A stretch of 64,000 bases of DNA from contig NZ_VBUT01000004.1 of NCBI RefSeq assembly GCF_005863245.1, positions 124,001 through 188,000 of the forward strand, given 5' to 3'. The number at the start of each line of letters is the position of its first letter. Within the stretch, counting starts at the first letter, position 1. This DNA is from Nocardia cyriacigeorgica (lineage in GTDB: Bacteria > Actinomycetota > Actinomycetes > Mycobacteriales > Mycobacteriaceae). Shown in pieces: positions 9,411 through 16,697 of the stretch. The notes below the pieces were generated by a model. The model was not told the origin of the DNA. It ran no database searches and saw nothing but the letters and a program-made list of their open reading frames with translations. The position numbers were made by a program, and so were the translations under genes.

Positions 9411-9480
9411 TCGGGCCGGCGCCTCCACAGCGGCAATCGCAGGAAGGCCGACAAAGCCAGGTAATCCGTTGCCCTGCCAT

Positions 9481-10581
9481 TCATTTCGCCAACTCCGCCG
9501 GCACGCCGAGCACCATGAGCACCGCGTCGGCCGCCTCCCGCAGCGGCCCGCGGCCGACCGAGAGCCCACCGCGCTCCAGCCGAGCGGGTAGCCCAGGCTG
9601 AGCGCGCACCGCCGCCAGCAGTGGCAGGTCGAGCACCTCGGCGATCTCCGGTCCGCGCAGTCCGCCCGGTGCAGGACCACGAACAATGAGGCCGCGGTTC
9701 GGATTTCGCCGGCCGATATGTACCGAGACCGCTTCCGCGGCGGCGACCGCGCGCAGACCGGCGGTGACGACGAGGACCACCAGATCGGCGGCGTCGAGGA
9801 CTTGATCGGCATGCGGCGAGCGTTCGGCCGAGAGGTCGCAGACGACGAGATCGCCTGCGGCCCGGCCCGCTTCGATGACGGCGTGCATGGCGCCGCCGCC
9901 GATCACCGGACGGGCGCTACCACCCCGGCCACAGGAGAGCACTGCCAGCCCGGGCGCGGCGGACGGCAGCGCGCCGTGCAGGGCGGCGGCAGATATCCGG
10001 CCGTCTTCGACGATGAGGTCGGGCCAGCGCAGGCCCGGTGTCTTCTCGATGCCGAGCAGCATGTCGATTCCGCCGCCCAGCGGTGCGCCGTCGACCAGCA
10101 GGGTGTGGCGCCGGAAGCCGGTGTGAGCTGAGCGCAGGGCCAGCGCGGCCGACAGCACCGAGGCGCCGGCGCCGCCGCATGCGCCGGTGACGGCGACCAC
10201 CACGCCGCCGCCTGCGTGGTGTTCGCCGCGTTCGGCGAACGCCTCGATGAGCCCGACCGCGGCGCCCGGTAGCGCGATGACGCGTTCGGCGCCGACGGCT
10301 GCGGCGGCTTGCCAGTCGATGAGTTCGGGTTCCCCGTCGGTGACGGTGACGACACCGGCGCGTCGTAGGTAGCCGGCTTCGGCGCAAGCTACCGCGGCGG
10401 GGGTGTCGAGGATCACCAGCGGTGCGCCGGCCCAGGCGTGCCTGCCGACGGGCATCGCGCGTTCGTCGATCTCGCGTTCCGCGGCGGCCGCCACACGCCT
10501 GACTTCCTCGCGCAAGCCTGGCGTGCCGATGATCGCCAGCGCCGGTGCTGCGGGTGGCCGGTCGGTCGCTTCGAAGTCCAT
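9481..10581 (-). CDS. ssd: Septum-site-determining-like / CpaE-like P-loop ATPase (Ssd, Rv3660c type)
   Basis: About 366 residues. A receiver-like N-terminus (about 1-120) precedes a MinD/ParA-type ATPase domain. The deviant Walker region reads TGACGGAGASVLSAALAL and lacks the usual invariant lysine pair, as in mycobacterial Ssd. It also has LLVDGAPLGGGIDMLLG and VVCDLSAERS. In M. tuberculosis, Ssd overproduction inhibits septation; in Tad loci the CpaE relative localises pilus assembly. ATG 10581 matches the family N-terminus (IIGTPGLREEV). First gene of the Tad operon; two DnaA-box-like nonamers lie 53-79 bp upstream. Confidence 0.88.
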   Translation of the reverse strand: MDFEATDRPPAAPALAIIGTPGLREEVRRVAAAAEREIDERAMPVGRHAWAGAPLVILDTPAAVACAEAGYLRRAGVVTVTDGEPELIDWQAAAAVGAERVIALPGAAVGLIEAFAERGEHHAGGGVVVAVTGACGGAGASVLSAALALRSAHTGFRRHTLLVDGAPLGGGIDMLLGIEKTPGLRWPDLIVEDGRISAAALHGALPSAAPGLAVLSCGRGGSARPVIGGGAMHAVIEAGRAAGDLVVCDLSAERSPHADQVLDAADLVVLVVTAGLRAVAAAEAVSVHIGRRNPNRGLIVRGPAPGGLRGPEIAEVLDLPLLAAVRAQPGLPARLERGGLSVGRGPLREAADAVLMVLGVPAELAK

Positions 10582-10633
10582 GCAGGTCAGCGTCGCGGAC
10601 TGCGAACGCACACAACAGGGCCGTTTCGCCGAA

Positions 10634-10660
10634 TGTGGATAACTCGCCTGCTGTGGATAA
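10634..10660. promoter_or_regulatory. Pair of DnaA-box-like nonamers upstream of ssd
   Basis: TGTGGATAA occurs at 10634-10642 and again at 10652-10660, both in the same orientation and 18 bp apart. The reverse complement TTATCCACA is the Escherichia coli consensus DnaA box; actinobacterial boxes are usually TTGTCCACA. They lie in the ssd promoter region, not at an origin. Binding is inferred only. Confidence 0.4.
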
Positions 10661-10721
10661 CGCCGGAAGAACCACTGGCCGCCGCCGTGCCCGGCGCTGC
10701 GACAACCGACCTGTCCCGAAA

Positions 10722-10816
10722 TAGAGGACGGCCCCAGCCGGGGGGGGGAGGAGGCTGGGGCCGTCGGGTTCAGCCCCGGGGGGTCGGGCTGAACGCGCCT
10801 GGAACATGTCCAGGTG
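10722..10816 (-). ncRNA. 6C small RNA (B11 / ncRv13660c type)
   Basis: Read on the minus strand, two hairpins follow each other. The first (10794-10768) has a 9-bp stem GTTCAGCCC/GGGCTGAAC with a loop containing CCCCCC. The second (10765-10727) has a 13-bp stem GACGGCCCCAGCC/GGCTGGGGCCGTC with a loop containing CUCCCC inside a run of nine Cs; it doubles as a terminator before CTCTATTTC. This is the definition of the 6C motif. A -10 element TAGTAT at 10828-10823 places the 5' end near 10816, giving about 95 nt (M. tuberculosis B11 is 93 nt). The position between ssd and the Rv3661 homologue is exactly that of B11. Known 6C RNAs pair their C-rich loops with G-rich mRNA sites. Confidence 0.88.
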
Positions 10817-10926
10817 CCAGCAATACTACACCCAAGGTCCGGCGCAAGCGCAAGTCCAATGTTGAAGAAGTTTCGCCGGGGCGCCTCGGCCTCCGGCGGG
10901 CGCGCCGGAGCGTCGACGGCAGCGCC

Positions 10927-10932
10927 TATCCT
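10927..10932 (+). promoter_or_regulatory. -10 element for leaderless HAD phosphatase mRNA
   Basis: TATCCT followed by a 7-nt spacer and then the GTG start at 10940. No ribosome site precedes the GTG, so transcription probably begins at the start codon. Confidence 0.55.
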
Positions 10933-10939
10933 TGACCCC

Positions 10940-11779
10940 GTGACGGCCAACGGCGAGCAGACCGGACATCCGCACCACGGCAGCGAGCGGGCCGGTCGGG
11001 TGGCGGCGTTTTTCGATCTCGACAAGACCGTGATCGCGAAGTCGAGCACCTACGTGTTCAGCAAACCGTTCTTCGCGCAGGGCCTGTTGAACCGGCGGGC
11101 GGTACTGGAGAGCAGCTACGCGCATTTCATGTTTCTGCTCTCCGGCGCCGACCACGATCAGATGGAGCGGATGCGCGCGCACCTGACCAGCATGTGCGCC
11201 GGCTGGGATGTCGAACAGGTGAAATCCATTGTGGCCGAGACCTTGCACGAGCTGGTCGACCCGCTGGTCTATGCCGAGGCCGCCGATCTGATCGCCGATC
11301 ACAAGATCCGCGGCCACGATGTGGTGATCGTCTCGGCTTCCGGCGAGGAGATCGTCGCGCCGATCGCCGAAGCACTCGGCGCCGATCACACCGCGGCCAC
11401 CAGAATGGTCGTGCAGGACGGCAAGTACACCGGCGAGGTGGAGTTCTACTGCTACGGCGAGGGCAAGGTCACCGCGATCGAAAAGCTCGCCGCCGCCGAG
11501 GGTTACGACCTGTCGCGGTGCTACGCGTATTCGGATTCGATCACCGATCTGCCACTGCTCTCGGCGGTCGGCCATCCGACGGCGGTGAACCCCGATCGCG
11601 CCCTGCGACGCGAGGCGGTGGCCCGGAGCTGGCCGATCCTGACCTTCTCCAACCCGGTGTCGCTGTGGTCGCGGTTCCAGGCGCCGTCCTCCACCACAGT
11701 GGCGGCCACGGCGGCGGTGGGTGTGAGCGCTGTGCTGGCGGGTGCGATCAGCTACCGACTGCTGCGTCGGCGCCGCTGA
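10940..11779 (+). CDS. HAD-IB family phosphatase, SerB-like (Rv3661 type)
   Basis: About 279 residues. HAD motif I is FFDLDKTVI near residue 22, motif II is IVSASGEEIV, and motif III/IV acidic residues lie in YAYSDSITDLPLL. The C-terminus has a hydrophobic helix (VAATAAVGVSAVLAGAIS) and a basic tail, suggesting membrane attachment. The substrate is unknown; the fold belongs to the phosphoserine phosphatase-like subgroup. The GTG at 10940 fits orthologue length (287 in M. tuberculosis) and lies 7 nt after a -10 hexamer. It stands between two small RNA genes, the same arrangement as B11-Rv3661-MTS2823 in M. tuberculosis. Confidence 0.88.
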   Translation: MTANGEQTGHPHHGSERAGRVAAFFDLDKTVIAKSSTYVFSKPFFAQGLLNRRAVLESSYAHFMFLLSGADHDQMERMRAHLTSMCAGWDVEQVKSIVAETLHELVDPLVYAEAADLIADHKIRGHDVVIVSASGEEIVAPIAEALGADHTAATRMVVQDGKYTGEVEFYCYGEGKVTAIEKLAAAEGYDLSRCYAYSDSITDLPLLSAVGHPTAVNPDRALRREAVARSWPILTFSNPVSLWSRFQAPSSTTVAATAAVGVSAVLAGAISYRLLRRRR

Positions 11780-11936
11780 CGACGGCCGCGAAGCCGGGTA
11801 CGCCAGGGCCTTACGGGCCGCGGCGGGGAGGCCGGCCGGTACGCCCGTACAAGATCGCGAACTGTGCCGCGACCTGGGATTCAACCACGAAACGCCGGGA
11901 GACACGCCGATAATTCGATGTTTTCCGACCTCTTGC

Positions 11937-11952
11937 TGTGAGTGCGCTCACG
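11937..11952 (+). promoter_or_regulatory. CRP-like operator at the Ms1-candidate promoter
   Basis: TGTGAGTGCGCTCACG matches the mycobacterial CRP consensus TGTGA-N6-TCACA at 9 of 10 positions. A T/A-rich -10-like run (TAAAAAT, 11956-11962) follows 4 nt later, so the site would overlap the -35 region; repression is the simpler guess. Confidence 0.6.
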
Positions 11953-11965
11953 GTGTAAAAATGAA

Positions 11966-12265
11966 GGCACGGAAGGACGGAAGGCCAGGACGGAGTCGGA
12001 AGAGAAGGCTCAGCCCCCCATCCCACCCTTCCCAGCACGGACGCCAGGCACCCACGCGGAGCGCGCCGCGACAAGGGCAAAAGCGTTGTGGGCCTGCGAC
12101 ATTCGAGCTGTCGACGGCGAGCGCCTCGCATAATTGCGGGGATGAGCCGCGGTGGAATCGGATCACTCGCCGAGGCCGAAGAACACAACCCACCCAGCAC
12201 GCTTGGTAACCGGGTTGTCCGTGCTAGCGGGCGGTGAGGTCGGTGACGACAACGCCGCCCGCTTC
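11966..12265 (+). ncRNA. Candidate Ms1 RNA (MTS2823 / ncRv13661 type)
   Basis: A 513-bp gene-free spacer between the Rv3661 and Rv3662c homologues, where M. tuberculosis encodes the roughly 300-nt MTS2823 (Ms1) RNA that binds core RNA polymerase. A promoter-like TAAAAAT at 11956-11962 places the 5' end near 11966. The 5' end GGCACGGA (11966-11973) pairs with TCCGTGCT (12218-12225), closing the molecule as 6S-like RNAs do. A G+C-rich hairpin follows at once (arms 12226-12234 and 12255-12263) and could terminate it. An internal pair ACAACCC/GGGTTGT flanks 12186-12219. Length fits. Primary-sequence homology was not tested. Confidence 0.65.
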
Positions 12266-12292
12266 GATATGTCCGGACCTATCCCTACAGAC

Positions 12293-13048
12293 CTAGCTCC
12301 CCTGACCAGAGGCGGCGTCGGCGATCGACGTCGCCTCTCGTGCGCCGTCCTCGAGCGCACCGCAGCACAGGATCACCCAGCTGCCGACCCCCTCGGGAGT
12401 GCCCGTCCCGAACGCCGCCGCGGCATCCAGGTAGGCCTGGCGCCTGCGCAGCCAGAACACCTCGGGCACCCCGAGACTGTGCGGATCGAGTCCGGTCGAC
12501 ACCGCCACCAGCCGCGACGCCGCCCGCGCGACGATCCCGTCGGCGGTGCCGAACGGCTTCAAGGTCAGCAGTTCCCCGTGCACCACGGCCGCGATCACCG
12601 GGGCGGGCGCCGAGGATCCGAGCACGGTCTGCGCGAGCAGGTCCAGCCGCTGGGCCACCCCGTCGTCAGCGCGCGGCCTGCCGAGTTCGGCCTCGTCGGA
12701 GACCAGGTCGGCCGCGGCGAGCAGATGCAGCCGGGCCAGCGCCTGCAAGGGCGCACGCTGCCAGGTGCCGACGAGATTGCGTAGCGCGTCACCGTCGAGC
12801 GCCTGGCCGACCCGCAGCGATCCGGCCAGAATCGGATCGCTGACGTTGCCGTCGGCGGGCAGCTCCACACTGCCGCCGTCGATGGCGGCCGACGACCGCG
12901 CGGCCCGGACGGCCGCCTCGGCCGCCGTGGTCGGCCAGCCGCGACGGTTGCTCTTGTGCCGGTGCACCTCGGCGAGCGCATCGCGGGCCTTGTCGGCGGC
13001 GGCGCGCACACCGGGCAGTTCGACGAGGGGCTGCAGCGGATCGGTCAC
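12293..13048 (-). CDS. Conserved actinobacterial protein, degenerate Fic-like fold (Rv3662c type)
   Basis: About 251 residues with no established function. Two segments resemble Fic proteins. SSAAIDGG near residue 70 echoes the inhibitory (S/T)xxxE(G/N) motif. LKPFGTADGIVARA near residue 180 aligns with the catalytic HPFxxGNGR, but the histidine is Lys, the Asn is Asp and the following Arg is Ile. AMP transfer is therefore unlikely. The GTG at 13048 lies 8 nt after TAGCCT (13062-13057), suggesting a leaderless mRNA, and fits the 256-residue orthologue. It lies between the Ms1 candidate and the dpp operon, convergent with the RNA. Confidence 0.75.
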   Translation of the reverse strand: MTDPLQPLVELPGVRAAADKARDALAEVHRHKSNRRGWPTTAAEAAVRAARSSAAIDGGSVELPADGNVSDPILAGSLRVGQALDGDALRNLVGTWQRAPLQALARLHLLAAADLVSDEAELGRPRADDGVAQRLDLLAQTVLGSSAPAPVIAAVVHGELLTLKPFGTADGIVARAASRLVAVSTGLDPHSLGVPEVFWLRRRQAYLDAAAAFGTGTPEGVGSWVILCCGALEDGAREATSIADAASGQGS

Positions 13049-13077
13049 GATTGACGAGGCTACTGCCGTGGCCTCGG

Positions 13078-14775
13078 TCAGCTCACCAGCAGGTCCCGGC
13101 CCGGAATGGCGTCGAGCAACCGGCGGGTGTAGTCCTCGCGCGGATTGTCGAACACCTCGTCGGTCGGTGCGGCCTCGACCACCCGGCCCGCGCACATCAC
13201 CAGCACCTCGTCGGCGATCTGCCGGACGACGGCCAGGTCGTGGGTGATGAACAGATACGACAGCCCCAGCTCGGCTTGCAGGTCGTTGAGCAGCTCCAGG
13301 ATCTGGGCCTGGACCAGCACGTCCAGCGCGGAGACCGCCTCGTCACAGACCACGAGCTCGGGCGAAAGGGCAAGGGCGCGGGCGATGGCGACGCGCTGGC
13401 GTTGACCGCCGGACAGCTCGTTCGGGTAGCGCGACAGCACATCGGCCGGTAGCGCGACCTTGTCGAGCAGGTCGCGCACCGTGGCGTCGCGTTCGGCGCG
13501 GCTGCCGATGCCGTGGGTGCGTAGCGGCTCGGTCAGGGTGCGGTGGATGGAGTACATGGGGTCGAGCGAGCCGTAGGGGTTCTGGAAGATCGGCTGCACC
13601 CTTCGCCGGAATGCCAGCGGCGATGTCCGGCTCAGCTGGGCCACGTCGGCGCCGTCGAAGGTCACCGTCCCCGAGGTCGGCTCCAGCAAACCGAGCACCA
13701 TCTGGGCGACCGTGGACTTGCCGGATCCGGATTCGCCGACGATGGCGGTGGTCGTTCCGCGCCGCATCCGGAATCCGACGTCGTCCACGGCGAGCAATTC
13801 GGTCGACTTCCATGGCACCGATCCCCGGATCCGGTACCGTTTGGTGAGCCGGTCGACCACCAGGATCTCTTCGCCTGCAACGGTATCCGCTTCCTCGGCG
13901 ACCTCGATCGCCTGCCGCCGCACCTGCGCGCGCGCCATCCGCACCGACCGCCGCCCGGCCGCCAGCGAGGGCGCCGATTCGACCAGCCGACGTGTGTACT
14001 CGTGCTGCGGGTCACGCAGGATCTCCAGCGCCGGACCGGATTCCACCACCCGGCCGCGATACATCACCACCAGATGTTCGGCCCGTTCGGCGGCCAGCCC
14101 GAGATCGTGGGTGATCAGCAGCATCGCGGTGCCCAGCTGCCCGGTGAGATCGTCGATGTGATCGAGGATCTGCCGCTGCACGGTGACGTCGAGGGCGGAG
14201 GTGGGCTCGTCGGCGATGAGCAGGTCCGGGCGCCCGGACAGCCCGATCGCGATCAGGGCGCGCTGGCGCAGACCACCGGACAGCTCGTGCGGATACTGGT
14301 TCATCCGATGTTCCGGATCCGGGATACCCGCCTCGCGCAGCAGCTCGGCGGCCCGTTCGCGCGCTTGCTTGCCGTGTGCGATTCCATTGGCGGCCAGGGT
14401 TTCGGTGATCTGGAAACCGATCTTCCATACCGGGTTCAGATTCGACATCGGGTCCTGGGGGACGAACCCGATACCGTTGCCGCGCACCCCGATCAACTCC
14501 GATTCCGGTGCCGCCGCCAGGTCGCGGCCGGCGAAACGAATAGCACCGGACACCACTCGTCCGCCACTGGGCAGCAGTCCGATCACCGCATGGGCGGTGG
14601 TCGATTTGCCGGACCCGGATTCGCCGACGATCGCCACGGTCTGGCCGGGATAGACCGTCAGATCGACGCCTCGGACGGCCTCGACCCGATCGGCTCCCGA
14701 ACCGAAAGCGACGTGCAGATCACGGATCTCGAGCAGCGGCACGGCCTGTTCGCCGGTCTCGGGCGCGGCGTTCAT
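13078..14775 (-). CDS. dppD: Peptide ABC transporter, fused double ATPase DppD
   Basis: 565 residues with two complete ABC modules. Module 1 (about 15-260) has Walker A GESGSGKSTTAH, signature LSGGLRQRA and LLIADEPTSALD. Module 2 (about 300-560) has GESGSGKSTVAQ, LSGGQRQRVAIA and LVVCDEAVSALD. In module 2 the usual EP after Walker B is EA. It provides ATP hydrolysis for DppBC. ATG 14775 follows GGAGG at 5 nt and overlaps the dppC stop by 4 bp. In M. tuberculosis the DppABCD system imports peptides and has been linked to heme uptake. Confidence 0.93.
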   Translation of the reverse strand: MNAAPETGEQAVPLLEIRDLHVAFGSGADRVEAVRGVDLTVYPGQTVAIVGESGSGKSTTAHAVIGLLPSGGRVVSGAIRFAGRDLAAAPESELIGVRGNGIGFVPQDPMSNLNPVWKIGFQITETLAANGIAHGKQARERAAELLREAGIPDPEHRMNQYPHELSGGLRQRALIAIGLSGRPDLLIADEPTSALDVTVQRQILDHIDDLTGQLGTAMLLITHDLGLAAERAEHLVVMYRGRVVESGPALEILRDPQHEYTRRLVESAPSLAAGRRSVRMARAQVRRQAIEVAEEADTVAGEEILVVDRLTKRYRIRGSVPWKSTELLAVDDVGFRMRRGTTTAIVGESGSGKSTVAQMVLGLLEPTSGTVTFDGADVAQLSRTSPLAFRRRVQPIFQNPYGSLDPMYSIHRTLTEPLRTHGIGSRAERDATVRDLLDKVALPADVLSRYPNELSGGQRQRVAIARALALSPELVVCDEAVSALDVLVQAQILELLNDLQAELGLSYLFITHDLAVVRQIADEVLVMCAGRVVEAAPTDEVFDNPREDYTRRLLDAIPGRDLLVS

Positions 14776-15731
14776 GCTCGCCTCCTGCGGGACTTCGGAT
14801 CGAGAGCGTCGCTGAGCGCGTCGCCGAGCATGATGAAGCTGAGCACCGTCAGCGCGAGCGCCGTCGCGGGATAGAACAGGATCAGCGAGCCGCCGCGCAA
14901 CTGCTGCTGGCCGGTCGCGATATCGGCACCCCAGGACACCTCGGTGGGCGGCAGACCGACACCGAGAAACGACAGCGTGGCCTCGGTGACGATGAACACG
15001 CCCAGCCAGATGGTGGTCACCACGATGACCGGGCCGAGCGAATTCGGCACCACATGCCGCAGCAGGGTGCGAAACCGCGACACCCCCAAAGCCCGTGCCG
15101 CCAGCACGTATTCGCTGTTCTTGGCCGCGATCACCGCACCACGCGCGATCCGCGCCACCTGCGGCCAGGTGAATCCGGCCAGGATGACGATCACCAGCCC
15201 GATCGTCCGGCGTTCCGACAGCTGCATGACGACGATGGCGGCCAGCATCAGCGGGATCGCGTACACGATCTCGGCGATCCGGGAGATGATCGAGTCCAGC
15301 AGCCCACCGTAGAAGCCGGCCAGCGCGCCCAACGTCGCGCCGATCGTGACGAACAGCAGCGACGCGCCGACGCCCGTCAGCACCGACGCGCGCGCCCCGT
15401 AGACGGTGCGGGCGTAGATGTCGCAGCCTTGCAGATCGAACCCGAACCAATGCTGTGAGCTGGGCGGGAGCAGGCTGTTGTCGACCACGCAGTAGCGCGG
15501 GTCCTGGTCGGTGAACAGACCGGGGAACAGTGCCAGCAGCAGCACCAGCACGATCATCGCGACCGACACCAGGAACAGCGGATTGCGGCGCAGCCCGTGC
15601 CAGGCTTCGCCCCAGAATCCGCGCGGTGTTCCGGCCACCCGCACCCGGTCGACGGCATCGACCTCGATCTCGTCGGCCGGCGCGACCCAGCGCTGCTGCC
15701 CGGGACGGGCCCGGCCACGCTCGTCGGACAT
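14772..15731 (-). CDS. dppC: Peptide ABC transporter permease DppC
   Basis: 319 residues. A charged N-terminus of about 50 residues precedes OppC-type topology with six predicted membrane helices. The EAA loop reads EYVLAARALGVSRFRTLLRHVVPNSLGPV. It pairs with DppB to form the translocation channel. ATG 15731 is chosen over the in-frame GTG at 15737 because AAGGGAG lies 7 nt before the ATG. The stop overlaps dppD, consistent with one operon dppA-B-C-D. Confidence 0.93.
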   Translation of the reverse strand: MSDERGRARPGQQRWVAPADEIEVDAVDRVRVAGTPRGFWGEAWHGLRRNPLFLVSVAMIVLVLLLALFPGLFTDQDPRYCVVDNSLLPPSSQHWFGFDLQGCDIYARTVYGARASVLTGVGASLLFVTIGATLGALAGFYGGLLDSIISRIAEIVYAIPLMLAAIVVMQLSERRTIGLVIVILAGFTWPQVARIARGAVIAAKNSEYVLAARALGVSRFRTLLRHVVPNSLGPVIVVTTIWLGVFIVTEATLSFLGVGLPPTEVSWGADIATGQQQLRGGSLILFYPATALALTVLSFIMLGDALSDALDPKSRRRRA

Positions 15732-15746
15732 GCTCACACTCCCTTC

Positions 15747-16673
15747 TCACGCATAGCGGATCCGTGGATCGAGTGCCGCGTACAGCAGGTCGACGATCAG
15801 GTTGGCCAGCAGGAACACCACGATCAGCACCGTCACGAAGGAGACCACCGTCGGCGCCTCGCCGCGCACCACGGCCTGGTAGAGGGTGCCGCCGACGCCG
15901 GGGATATTGAAGATGCCCTCGGTGACGATGGCCCCGCCCATCAGCGCGCCCAGATCGGCGCCGATGAAGGTGACCACCGGGATCAGCGAGTTGCGCAGGA
16001 TGTGCACCACCACGACGCGCCGACGCGGCAATCCTTTCGCGGTGGCGGTCTTCACGTAGTCGGCGTCCCGGTTCTCCACCACCGAGCTGCGGGTCAGGCG
16101 CAGCACGTAGGCGAACGAGAGCGCGCCGAGCACCATCGCCGGCACGATCAGCCGGGCGAAACTGGCGTCGGCGCCGACGGTCACCGGCGCGATCCCCCAC
16201 TCGATGCCGAACAGATACTGCGCGAGGAACGCCAGCACGAACACCGGAACCGCGATCACGATCAGGCTGGCCACCAGCATTGTCGAATCGAACAGCTTGC
16301 CCTTGCGCAACCCGGCGATGACGCCGAAGAACACCCCGAACACCGTCTCGAACAGCACCGCGAGCAGCGCCAGCCGGAAGGTGATCGGGAAGGCGCGCGC
16401 GAGTTCTTCGCTGACCGGACGTCCGGAGAACGAGGTGCCGAGATCGAAGGTGAAGATGCCCTTCAAGTAGTACAGGTACTGCACGATGAAGGGGCGATCC
16501 AGGTGATAGCGGGCCTGTAGTTGGGCTTCCAGCGCGGGGGTGAGTGTTCGTTCACCGGCGAGGGCGGCCACCGATCCGCCGGAGACCTTGTAGATCAGGA
16601 AGTAGATGAGCAGGGTGGCGCCGAAGAACACGGGGATCATCTGCAACAGCCGCCGCACGATGTACCAGGCCAT
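15747..16673 (-). CDS. dppB: Peptide ABC transporter permease DppB
   Basis: 308 residues. The N-terminus MAWYIVRRLLQMIPVFFGA is the classic OppB/DppB start, with a large periplasm-side loop and the EAA motif in ADYVKTATAKGLPRRRVVVVH. Six membrane helices are predicted. 15 bp separate it from dppC and 24 bp from dppA, so co-transcription is expected. Confidence 0.93.
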   Translation of the reverse strand: MAWYIVRRLLQMIPVFFGATLLIYFLIYKVSGGSVAALAGERTLTPALEAQLQARYHLDRPFIVQYLYYLKGIFTFDLGTSFSGRPVSEELARAFPITFRLALLAVLFETVFGVFFGVIAGLRKGKLFDSTMLVASLIVIAVPVFVLAFLAQYLFGIEWGIAPVTVGADASFARLIVPAMVLGALSFAYVLRLTRSSVVENRDADYVKTATAKGLPRRRVVVVHILRNSLIPVVTFIGADLGALMGGAIVTEGIFNIPGVGGTLYQAVVRGEAPTVVSFVTVLIVVFLLANLIVDLLYAALDPRIRYA

Positions 16674-16697
16674 ACGCTCTCCTCATTCTCCGGCGGC

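Noticed and set aside
11942..12133. 63-codon frame inside the Ms1-candidate RNA
   Set aside because: Starts inside the promoter/CRP site, has poor codon bias, and the region is better explained as structured RNA.
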